Assembly (NCBI GenBank): GCA_001600875.1
Contig: BCLD01000011.1
Span: 626,355-690,354, forward strand
Reading direction: 5' to 3'
DNA length: 64,000 nt
Source: Solicoccozyma terricola
Lineage: Eukaryota; Basidiomycota; Tremellomycetes; Filobasidiales; Piskurozymaceae
Position 1 is the first letter of the stretch. Every line of letters starts with the position of its first letter. This document shows, one piece after another, positions 32,888-43,732 of the stretch. Both the position numbers and the translations under genes were made by a program. The notes beneath the pieces are model-generated. The model had not been told where the DNA came from. It ran no database searches and worked only from the letters and a program-made list of their open reading frames with translations.

Positions 32888-35800
32888 ATGTCATTCTCCC
32901 GTGACGCCGATGAAGAGGAGTCTCAAGCACGAGCAGCCGTCGCAGCTGCCATCGCTTCTCATCCTTCTCTCCACCCCACCGACGAGAACGGTAACATCGA
33001 TCAACACGGACATACACTCGCAGATGGTGATACAACACATACAGGACGCGATATATCGATGGAATCACATGATGAAGATGATCAAGATTATTCAGGTAGT
33101 TTTATACCGGATTTATCAGGTGTCGTTGACGTTGGTGGGGTAGGAGTTGGAGTTGAAGGTGGTGGGAATGGAGATGTGGAGATGGATATGAGAGATATGA
33201 TGGATGATCAAGATGGAGAAATGGGGAATACGAGTGGAGTTGGGAGAGCAAATATGACAGAGGAGGAAATTAGAAGAAAACAGAATAGAAGTAGAGCAGG
33301 TGGGAGGGTATTACCGGTGAGTTGTGTTTTAAGTTGGGGGTGGAGATCGGATTGCTGATGATGTGGTTTCTTGTATGGGCATCTTCTTCTCATTATTGAC
33401 GTCTCGATCTACGACGACATATCCCGCTGTTTATCCTTCCATCACACGTCGTTTGGGATATTTTGTCCTCGATTCTGCCGTGACTCAATCAGCGAGGTGC
33501 AGCTTGTGGTTGGTGTTTTTTCTTCTTAATCCCAATATCGTCCGCATACATCTCCTATTCCACGCTTCCAAATCACTGACTCGTCCTCTCCATTTTTTGA
33601 TTATCCATAAAACGGACAGAATTCTGCAAACGTCGGAAATTGAAATGCGATGCTTCCAAACCGCAATGCAACCATTGTCAAAAGGTAAGAGAGCGAGGGA
33701 GAGGGAGAGAGAGAGAGAAAGAGCGGAAGATTCGACGTTTTGGGAATCTTGGAATTGGTGGTACATGTGTGCTTATCGGAAACAATCGTTGTTTGATAGG
33801 GGAATCGAGAATGTTTGTATAGTCAAAGAAAACAGAAAAGTAGGGTCAAGTTGTTGGAAGATAAGTTAGGTGAGTTTGAAAGAGTCCAGGGCGGGCTTTT
33901 CCTTCCTCCAAAACCACGCAGAAGATAAGATGACTGATGGGAAGACCCACTCATTGTACGCATAGCTGAACTTCAACAAAAACTTCAACATGAAGTAGCA
34001 GCTGCAGCTGCATCCGATGGTTCACCCGCTCCTTCCAATCTTCAAACAATGACGGCCGCTGGACCTTCTTCCCATCACGGACAATCACACGGAGAGATCT
34101 TCCCACTCCCTATCATCTCGTCAGATAAATTAGATTCTCTCTCCCTCCCACCATTACAAATTGATCCTTCACTTCTTCCTAAACAAGGTGAAGAAGGCGT
34201 TGAAGAGTCTGGTGATGGTGGAGAAGAAGGACAGGAAGGATTCGATGCGATACATACGTATTTGACGAATCACGCTCACGCTGCTGCTGCTGAAGCTGGT
34301 GTTGAGGCTTTGGCTGAAGCGAGTGGACAAGGTGGACAAGTATTTGGATTCGCGATGGATGAAGGGAGGGAAGTCGAGGGAAGTCCGGGTTCGAGTCATC
34401 CTCAGGGACAGGGACAAGGGCAAGCGCAGGGAACATCTGGATCAACGACTCGGTATTTAATGACGTTGGCGAATGCGGCTGAAGCAGCATCGGATGGCCC
34501 TGGTGCAACTCAAACGATAGCGAATGCGGTGTTGAATCATGAGAGACAAAGAGCAGTTGCAGCGTTGACAAGAGCGAGTGATAGTTTGACTGGTGATATT
34601 TTGGAAGAGATTGAGGGGAGGTTCAGTGGGAGTAGAGAGGATGGAGGAAGGGTTGGGGATCAATTCGTTAATGCTCTGTGAGTGGAGAGTAGAGGGGAGG
34701 GGGGGGGGGCAGCGCGTGGGTAGTCCGAGATGCTGAGCGTCGCCTTTGTTGGAACAGCATCGACACCTTCCTCATACGTGCGAATCACTTCCGATTCACT
34801 CGCTCCGTCGATCGGTTTCGTGAATCGCTGGAAGAACCAATCACAACTCGACCCCTCAAACCGCTTCTATACTCGATCCTCGCTGTCGTTTCAGTCCTCC
34901 CTTCAAGTCTCATCTCGAAGCAACTTCCAGAAGGGACTGAAAACCTAGTCACCATGCTCGCCCCGCTGTTCATCCAACTTGCCCAACGTGAGATCGTCGG
35001 CGCGATCGCTAGATCCGATCGTCTGGTGGATTGCGTGCAGGCTTGTACTCTACTCGCACATTTCTACTACGCGCAAGGTAAGATCAACGAGGGCTGGATG
35101 ATGGCGGCGCAGGGGATGAATGTGGCCGTAGCGTGTGGATTGCATAAGCTGGATATCATGCAGACCGAGGGCGTATCGAGATCCAAAGTGGAATCGATGT
35201 TGAGGGAAGTGAGGGGTAAAACGGCATTGTTGGCAGCGACGGGAGACTTGATGGAGATGGGAGAAAGGGTACATTTGTTGTAAGTGGGCGTTATGATGAT
35301 CTGATTGGGGTTTGCGATCTGATGAATCAATGGTGCAGCTGGTCGATTTACTTCTATGAATGCATTGGAAGCTTGAGTGAGTGGTAGTGGAAGAGTTGAA
35401 GTATGTCGAGTTGTCATCTGATCAATATCAACTCGCACAGACCTCGGATGGCAATCCTGTGCGTTCCTACCATGTCCATGCGACGTTTTGACGTCACAGC
35501 TAACGAGTCATCATCGTTACAGCGGTTTCGGACATGGATATCACGACACCGCTCCCTCGTCCAATCGAGGAGTATGCCACACTTTCGGCTACCGAACTGT
35601 ATACTTTGACTCTTGCCGATGTCCTAGCGCCTACCTCATCGACCCCACCCTCCATGAGAGTCGACACAGGTCTCATCTTGTCGCTGAAAAGTCTTGCACT
35701 TCTGAAGCGAGTGTATGGGTAGGTCTCCAAGCGTTGCTGTGAAGAAAAGCGCCAGTTGTCCATGCTTACACCACCCTCCCCGGCAGACTCTTCGATCTCC

Positions 35801-36597
35801 CGCCAGCCACTGACGCTTCACTCGAAGCGGCACATGTCCAGACAGCATACGAGTACTTCCATTCCACCCTACCAGACGAGTTCAGTCATCCTCCACCAGT
35901 GGGAAGGTATCGAAAGGCTTATCAACCGGATGCGGTGTGGTTGTGGACCATTCATTATACGTGAGTGTGCTCGTAGAGCTCGAAACATTATTGGAAAGCT
36001 AACCAACAGGGGGGAAAAATTACGTGGATACAGCATCAAAGTCCTCTTCGCCGCATTCAAGGCCATCACCTCTCCGACTTTCGACAACGTACTCGAAGTC
36101 GATCAATCCGTTGCCATTCAAGAGTCTGAACATGTTGCAAAGTTGACAAAGGTTATATTGACTCCTGACGTTAACAAGTCTCGTGAGTTGTTGTGCTCAT
36201 CTATATGATTTTCCCTCCTGAGACCGCCGGTAGTTCTGACATATTCTCCTACTCTACAGCCGTCCTCCACCTCGCTCTCATATGGCCGATAACCACTCGA
36301 TTCCTTCTCAAACAATCAAACACCCAATGGTCATTGGGTCGAACTGAGAGATCCAAAGAGTTGACGAATTTGGCAGGACCGTTCTTGGAGAGTTTGAGGA
36401 CGGTGGGTAAGGTGTATCCGGTTGGGAACATGCAGGCCTCGAAACTTGAGTGAGTTGGGGGAATGTTGGTTTGTGGTGGAAATGATCGCTAAGATTACTG
36501 ATGGTACGTGTTGATGGTGGGGTGGTCGATTGGAATTAGATTGTTGAGGAGTGGTGGTAACGAGTACAAGGATGGGGAGTTTGAGAGACAGGGTTGA
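32888..36597 (+). CDS. Zn2Cys6 fungal transcription factor
   Basis: A fungus-specific binuclear zinc cluster regulator; target genes are unknown. Exons 1-4 are 32888-33316, 33493-33508 (16 nt), 33620-33684 and 33800-33869. Together they give an acidic N-terminal region of about 140 residues and then the cluster CEFCKRRKLKCDASKPQCNH followed by CQKGNREC, matching C-x2-C-x6-C-x6-C-x2-C-x6-C. A linker and coiled-coil dimerisation element follow (SRVKLLEDKLAELQQKLQHE). The middle is Gly/Gln/Glu-rich. The regulatory (Fungal_trans-type) domain starts near IDTFLIRANHFRFTRSIDRF and contains LVDCVQACTLLAHFYYAQGK and WMMAAQGMNVAVACGLHKLD. The last exon ends DGEFERQG. The ATG has a good context (GCCACCATG). 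The first zinc-cluster cysteine is on the 16-nt exon, so automatic annotation may miss the domain. Confidence 0.9.
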
Positions 36598-36756
36598 ATT
36601 ACTTTGACGAGTATTGGCTTGATCTTCCTTGTGCAACGTCTTTCTTTCCTTCTGGGTAGCTGTAACGTGGGTAGTGTGTCGTGTACAACGAAACCTTATG
36701 AAAGATTGTCACCGTGTTGAGGAGAATCGAATCGTCATGAGACGATTTTGACGGAT

Positions 36757-37053
36757 TCACAGCTCGCCACCACCTCTCTTTGCCCGCTGAGCTGGTACCA
36801 ACTCCTTGACTTGTGCCACTCCTGAAACCCCTCTGACCTCTTGCATCACTCTATCCTTGATGCCCTCCCACTCATCCTTCTCCACCCCTACGCGATAAAC
36901 ATGGGAATCCTTGAGCTCTCCGATTTGAGAGACGTGGGTGATGGGTGTGGAAAGCGAGAATGTGTCGGGGGATGAGTAGTACGGCGAGGTGGGGGGGAAG
37001 GTGATGGACAGATATGTGGAGTGGATGTAGTCGAGGGCAGGGGGCGCTGACAT
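36757..37053 (-). CDS. Unrecognised small protein, 98 aa
   Basis: I do not recognise this family. A single exon of 98 codons starts MSAPPALDYIHSTYLSITFP and ends in a basic tail (RAKRGGGEL). A central segment has a regular alternating hydrophobic pattern (HVSQIGELKDSHVYRVGVEK), followed by a helix (EWEGIKDRVMQEVRGVSGV), compatible with a small alpha/beta domain. An in-frame ATG at 37155 would lengthen it by 34 residues. It diverges from BSD2, with about 310 bp between starts. Confidence 0.55.
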   Translation of the reverse strand: MSAPPALDYIHSTYLSITFPPTSPYYSSPDTFSLSTPITHVSQIGELKDSHVYRVGVEKDEWEGIKDRVMQEVRGVSGVAQVKELVPAQRAKRGGGEL

Positions 37054-37364
37054 TGCTGATGATTGGTGTTGACGTTGACGGTGTGTCGCAGGCCACGCGG
37101 ACAAGTTCGGGCAACAAAAGCAAGTGGCAAGGGGTCGGTGTCGCAGGTTGGTCATTCACACCAACGACAACATCCACAACATCCACATCCTATACACCCC
37201 ATCAGTCCTCACTCAAGCACAGTAGGCACACATTCCGATACACTGCATCCTAGTCCCACCCCATCCCCTCCTTTCATCTCCACAGGCGTCCTCGCCATCG
37301 CCTACGACATCGATTTCGTTCCCTTCCGCGCGAAACACTGCATTTGCATTCACTTGGCCAAACA

Positions 37365-39580
37365 ATGTCTCGGTACACACCCATCACTTCAACATCACCC
37401 CGACCCTCTCTGTCTCAATCCCCATCCCGCAGGTCTTCCCTATCTTCCCTACAGTATCAAGATCGTTCTCTTTCCATCCCTCAGCGTCAATCATCGACCA
37501 TCGCACTCCCCGATCCGGCGGAGATGGAAGCTGCATTTGACTTTTCCGATGACGAAGACAATGATGGGGATGATGGTGTGCAGAGAGGACTGTTGCATGA
37601 TAGTCGTAACAGGAAGGAAGAGGAGAAGGACGAAGAAGAGGCGACAAAGGAAATCAAAGGAGTGTTTGATGATCCGTTACGGAATGGTGAGGAGGTGGCT
37701 TACGATATGAACGGTGATGTCGTGGAATCAAGGAGAGTTCCAGGATCGTATGATTTCGATAGGGAATACGTGAGTGTCACCATCGCGGATCATGGCGTTA
37801 CTTGGGCCGGGCGAGTCTGACTGATAACATACATATACATCGATTCTTTTCAAACCCGATAGCCAACAAACCACTTCATACCTCCCTCGTCATCACCACC
37901 TCCATTCCAACCCTACTCTCGTCATCATCCCGCACCCAACAATTCCAATGGAATCATCCCTTCAACATCTCCTGCCATCCCAGGACCTCGTTCTCGCTAC
38001 GGTCTACTTGGATCCTTCCTTCCATCTTATTTCAACCGGTCTTCAGGTCATTCAACAACCACCCACATTGGAGGCGGAGTAACAGGTGTTTTTGCGAATT
38101 TGGCTGCTAGACCAGAGGCAGGGAGAAGAGCACCTGCGCCAGGAGAACCGGAGGGTGCGGAATGGGTACCGGAGGATAGTCAAAAAGAAGGTCCACCGGT
38201 GAGCGGTTGTTGGTTCGCGGGAACGTTTTTGAACGTCGGCAAGTGAACAGTGAACGCTGACTGTGCGTCGGTGTGTCGATGACTAGTCGTATAACTCAGC
38301 TTTGAGAGATGCAGTTCCCCCTTACTGGGAGACAACGGTGGTTTTGCCATCCACTACTTCTCCGTTTGGTGAGCGTTGCGTTGCTGAATGAGGAAGAGGA
38401 AACATGAGCGGGGTGTACACTGACGGGAAGACATTATCCTTTTTTTGTGCAGGTACTTTATCGTCTTCTGTCTCCGGTGACGAGATCCTCATAGATGGTA
38501 TGCCGGTTGGTAATTTGTTTGCCTTTGCTTGGAATGGTGAGTTTGGAGGGACTTTCTTTCGATCAAGTCTGGGTTCTCAACCGTCGATTCATCTTTTATA
38601 GTGCTCGTCAGCGTTTCCTTCCAATTCATCGGTGAGTCTGAATGTCTGTCGTTGGCGGGAAAAGACTATGGTCTAATATAATTACTCCCGCCATTCAGGT
38701 TTCCTCCTTACCTACGTGCTACACACTACTCACGCTGCACGTCATGGTTCCCGAGCTGGACTCGGCATCACCCTCATCCAATACGGCCTCTATCTTCGTA
38801 GCCGAGCAGAAGAGATGATCGAGACAGGTCGATTCCCTACTGATCCTTCGGATCCTCAACCGACGAGCAATACCACCATTTCAGGTAACGATGACGTCTC
38901 ATTCTATTGGGGTGAAGGAATGAAATCGATCGAACACAAATCACCGGTAGATGGGGTCGATGTCCCTGCGTTTTCGAGTTATTCCGATGCGTTGGAGTGG
39001 GCGAATGCGAATAATAGGACGAGTTTGGTCATGGATATGGGTTTGCCAACTGCAGCGGAAGTCGGACAGGCGAATGAGTGGTTGAGTTTCATGCTCATGG
39101 CAGCGGGTTGGTTCTTGTTGTTGACAAGTATCGGTGGCTTTTGGAGGGTCAAGCGGTTTGGTAAGTGTATGCGTGGCATGTCAAGGGTGTCCGGTGTACT
39201 GAACTTTCGTCGCTCGTAAAGAACGTGGTCTACGATCATCTCAAACCGAGAATGAACAGACGGATCCTACCTCGGAACTTGGTAACCCCTCGACGACGAC
39301 TCCCGAAGAGACCTACAGACCTACCAACTATCGCTTCTACACGTCCCGCGTCAATCACGCCATGACTCGCGCGAATGCTCTTGCTCGTTCAGTGCGACGT
39401 GGCATCGCTGGCAGGATCAACAATGGACGAGCAGCCATTCCACAGAATGACGATCATGAACTGCTCTTCGCGAATGAGATGGAGACGCATGGGAGGGATA
39501 TCAATGAGTATCCGGGTGTGGTCACTGGGTCAACGCACGATCCAGACAGGGAGGTCTGGCGCGGACAGAGTGCGGACTGA
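37365..39580 (+). CDS. BSD2: Bsd2/Ndfip-type membrane adaptor of Rsp5 ubiquitin ligase
   Basis: Bsd2 recruits the HECT ligase Rsp5 through PY motifs and sends metal transporters and other cargo to the vacuole; it sits in ER, Golgi and endosomal membranes. The product has an acidic Ser-rich N-terminus (MSRYTPITSTSPRPSLSQSP at the start), a GVTGVFANLAARPEAG segment, and the PY-type pair GPPSYNSALRDAVPPYWETT. Then comes the conserved Ndfip core: DGMPVGNLFAFAWNVLVSVS (membrane span 1), FQFIGFLLTYVLHTTHAARH (span 2) and GSRAGLGITLIQYGLYLRSR. A third span follows near 39090-39150 (WLSFMLMAAGWFLLLTSIGG). A hydrophilic tail of about 120 residues extends beyond the usual family length. The last exon begins after the donor at about 39160 and ends at 39580. 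Confidence 0.88.
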
Positions 39581-39944
39581 AAGAGCCAGGAAGGCCTTAA
39601 ACGTATGGACGGATGGATCGTCCATTTGTCAACATAGAGGCAGCGTTGTATTTGAATATATTACGAACATACTTCCATCCGGCTGAAAAGGACCCGACTA
39701 GGCGGGAGACCCAGCTTTTCCTTGGAGCCATCTTGGGAAAACTTGTGGGGCCCCTGGGGCTCCATGTGACCACAACGCGTGGCCTGACGTCACCTGTTCA
39801 TATTTCTGACCCTTTTTCCTCTACAGGACAGTGGTGTCTGGGGAAGATAAAGCAGTCAAGACGGGGGCCTGTTGGGTCGGGAAGTCGTCCCTTCTGGAAG
39901 AGTTGTTTGAATCAACCTCACTACCACATCACAACAGAGTAATC
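39581..39944. promoter_or_regulatory. Intergenic region before trehalase
   Basis: A 364-bp tandem spacer that should hold the BSD2 3' UTR and the trehalase promoter. Nothing specific is recognised. Confidence 0.35.
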
Positions 39945-42900
39945 ATGTTGTTATTCAATCTAGGAGGAGTAGTCTTTGTGGCGTCGGTCGCTCAGGTCGC
40001 CGTCGCTCAGGGTAATTCGTCGATGAGCGCCAGCAATGCGACGAGCTCTTCGACAGGTACTGGAACGAGTAGTTCGGCAGCGGCAGTCATGACGGCTGTC
40101 CCCATGCCAACTGCTCCTCTCTCTTCACCTGTCGAGATGTTGCCATTGCCACCGGTACAGCGTGAGCTAGACAGATCTCTGTGATTTGTAGCCCATTTCT
40201 TAAACCCTATATCACAGCATGGTGCAACGGCGGGGAAAATGCAACATACTGTCCTGGTTAGTCTCTTCTATGTGATTGTGTATCTACCCCTACGCTAACC
40301 GAAGCTTTCTAAACAGGATCTCTAATGCAGCTCGTTCAGCTTTCTGGGATCTATAATGACTCCAAGACGTTCCCCGATAAACCCACTCAATACAACGCAT
40401 CTGTGACATACCAGGCTTTCGATGCATTGCCGGTCAACGCTACTGTTGGAGATGTCGAGACATTCGTCGAAAAGTATTTCGTACGTCGTCTTTCCTCCCC
40501 CCCCCCCCCCCCCCCCCGCCCCCTTTCCTCCTTCGGTTTGAGCTGATTGATCATTGTACCACTCATAGAAAGGAGAGGGTCAAGAACTGGAGACTGTTCA
40601 GATTCAAAACTTCACGCAGAATCCAACCTTCCTCAACGTCATAGACGATGAACTCTACAAGGGTTTCGTATCGACGGTGAACGGCTACTGGAGTCTTCTG
40701 GTTAGGTGAGAGGTTTGACGGATAGTATTGCCATCGGACCAACAAACCTCTCTGATCGTTTCTACTCATTCAGGCAAACCAATGAATCTGCACTTTGCAC
40801 AAATGGAGCATGCGAGAGCTCGCTTATTCCTTTAAACAGATCGTTCATTGTGCCAGGGGGAAGATACAGGGAGATCTATTACTGGTAAGTTGGCAGATGG
40901 GTGCGCTATCATGGTAGAGTACATGCCTAAGTGATTATCGACATATAGGGACTCTTTCTGGATTCTGGAAGGCCTTCTCAAGTCCGAGCTCTACCTATAC
41001 GCTTACAATTTGCTTGAAAATTTCATGGACCTCATTGAAAAGTTCGGCTTTTTACCGAACGGTGGTCGATCGTACTATCTCAATAGATCACAGCCACCCG
41101 TCTTCGTTCAGGTGCGTGTCCTCGCAAATAGTCGGAGATTCCGTGCCATCGACTGACAATAGATTGATCCGACAGATGCTTAATGCTTACATTCAGGTCA
41201 CTGGTAACGTCTCAATTTTGACACGAGCCTTGCCTATCGCTGAGACGGAACTTCAATGGTGGAGGACTAACCGAACCATCTCCGTTACATCGCCTTACAC
41301 TGGCACAAGTTACTCGGTGGCAAGATACTTTGTGACCAATTCGGCGCCTCGTCCTGAAGGATATGTCGAGGATATCACCACAGCCTTTGGTGGAAATCCA
41401 GCGTTGAATGAGTCCGCTAGATCTGCGCTTTATGCTGAGCTCGCCAGTGGTGCCGAGACGGGTGAGAGGGTTCAGTACGCATTGTTTGGCGTATTCCTTC
41501 TGACAAGAGGCGTCGCACAGGCTGGGACTATTCCTCCCGTTGGTGCAAACAACCACTGCTCAACCTTACAGACAACGACCCTGCGTTGCGAACATTGAAC
41601 GTCCGACAACAAATCCCTGTGGATCTTAATTCCTTGCTTTGCGGAGATCATGTCCTGCTCGCCAACCTGTACGAACTTTACATGAACTCCACAATTGGGG
41701 GTGGGTCCGGCGGCATACCCAGCGGCGGGGGAAATTCCACAATTGGTATGGGAGCATGGGCCAACTCTACTTCAGGCTCCAACATGACCAGTAACTCCAC
41801 TTCAAGCTCCAACATGACTGGTCTAGTTCAATCGCATCGTATGATCGCGAAAGAATTTAAAGCTGCGATCAATGATCTCATGTGGGACAAGCAAAAGCTT
41901 TGGTGGTACGATTTCAACATGACGGCGAACGCCAGAGCGGACGTCTATCACCCTGGAGGACTCTTCCCGCTTTGGCAGAATATCACACCAAGTGATATCG
42001 TAGGCAATGATACCGCGGCGTTTGGAGTGTTTGCTGGTGTACGGTGAGTGTCGAACCAAAGCTCGACTCTCTTCAGATCTGGTGGACTTATCCGTCACCC
42101 ACGACCCAGATACATGGTCGGAATGTACCCTGGTCCACCTGCTCCCGCCTCCCTCATCCAAACCGGGCTGAACTGGGATGCACCCAACGTGTGGCCACCT
42201 CACGTATACACCGGTATCAAGGCACTCGAGACCGTCCTCCGAATTAACCCCAACTCATCTGTAGTACCCAACATCACTCTAACTGATTTCACCCGAATCC
42301 CGACTGGTCAATTGGGTCTCAATCAGTCGCAATTACCCCCACAGCCTGCTTCTGCCTTGGGCAACGGCACGGCGGATCTTGACCAAGCCATTGCGCAGAT
42401 GCAGAAGGGCAAGCCGTGGCCAACAGGTTGAGTGTCAGCTACTATTTGGACGGAGAGAGTATAAAAAAGCTGACAGAGCTGTGTGTTCGGGGGGTTCGTT
42501 GTACAGCGTTGGCTATCGAATTCGCTAATCGATACCTTCAATCTGCTTTCTGCTCATGGTATTCTACCGGTGGCTCTATCCCTGGTCTTCTCCAGCAGCT
42601 ATCTCCTCAAGAATTGAACTTGACCGGCTCATTGACAACTGGGAGTCAAGCGATGGGTAACATTTTTGAAAAGTTCAATTTGACTAATGTTGATGCTGCT
42701 GGTGGAGGTGGTGAGTGTGGATGCTTGTGAGAGTTTTGATGGTCAAGGAAACTGATTGATTGAACGGCTTGGGGGTGGTAAGGCGAATACACGGTGCAGA
42801 TTGGGTTTGGGTAAGCATTTCTATGCCCTGGATTCCTCGCATGATCCCCTGACTGCTTCCCACATGCAAATGTTCCGTTTCTCATCCTCCTCAGATGGTC

Positions 42901-43063
42901 GAATGGAGTAATCCTTCACACCGCTGGAGAATACGGGCAATATCTCGTACAGCCTTCATGTCCACTCATCTCCATTCATGAAACTGCGAATGCGACATCG
43001 ACCAATGTGACGATGAGCAACAACACGATGGTGTTCTCGGGTTACAGGCTCCCCCATGATTGA
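39945..43063 (+). CDS. Secreted (acid-type) trehalase, glycoside hydrolase family 37
   Basis: Splits trehalose into two glucose units, here probably outside the plasma membrane. The start is followed by a signal peptide (MLLFNLGGVVFVASVAQVAV) and a Ser/Thr-rich stretch with many N-glycosylation sequons. GH37 signatures are present: VPGGRYREIYYWDSFWILEG (about 40850-40975) and ETGWDYSSRW (about 41455-41550, across an intron). Conserved NGGRSYYLNRSQPP, IPVDLNSLL, QKLWWYDFN and GLNWDAPNVWPPH also match. The GWDYSSRW form resembles animal- and plant-type GH37 more than the fungal neutral enzymes, and there is no calcium-binding neutral-trehalase N-terminus. A Ser/Asn-rich insertion lies near 41690-41830. 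One intron carries a C run (about 40497-40517). The last exon ends FSGYRLPHD. Confidence 0.9.
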
Positions 43064-43507
43064 GAAAGTACGGAGGGATGGAAATTGAGAAGATTGAAGA
43101 AGCAGGCGAAGCAACCCCAAGGACAAGCCGGTGGTAGTTATTAGTTATGTTTAATCAAATGAATTTGTCGTTTCCTGGCCGTGGCCGCTGAAGCTGACTG
43201 GATGTATGTTTTGTATGACCTTGACCTCTGTCATGAATCGACCGCTGTCGTGGACTGTGGACTGTGGACTGTCTGTCTTGTCCCCAGGCACCCACTGACC
43301 ATCCCGGGGCCCCGCACTCCGCCACCCCCGTCCCACCATCCCCCCCCTCGGTTGAAATAATTCAACTCGCAACCCCAAAGCACCCCCATCACCACTCAAC
43401 ATCACCACCATCACCCATTCACCAGTCACAGGTCAAGGACTGCGCAACACCGAGACAATCCCCACACAGCTACCATCACCCTACATCAGCCACCGACCCG
43501 TGTGTAA
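43064..43507. promoter_or_regulatory. Intergenic region before the monooxygenase
   Basis: A 444-bp tandem spacer. It holds a short GGACTGT tandem repeat (about 43253-43272) and then a long C/A-rich tract leading to the monooxygenase ATG. Confidence 0.4.
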
Positions 43508-43695
43508 ATGGCTACCGACAACCTCAACGTCGCAATCATCGGTGCCGGGTTAGTGGCGAGCCAATGTAGCCGATCATTTTGATAGATGCCCAAGCTCACG
43601 TATAATGTGGACGATCATGACAGTGTCTCCGGTATCACTCTAGCACTCCGATTAAAGAGAGCGGGATTCAATGACTTTACGGTGAGTCGCGGCGA

Positions 43696-43732
<37 letters not shown>

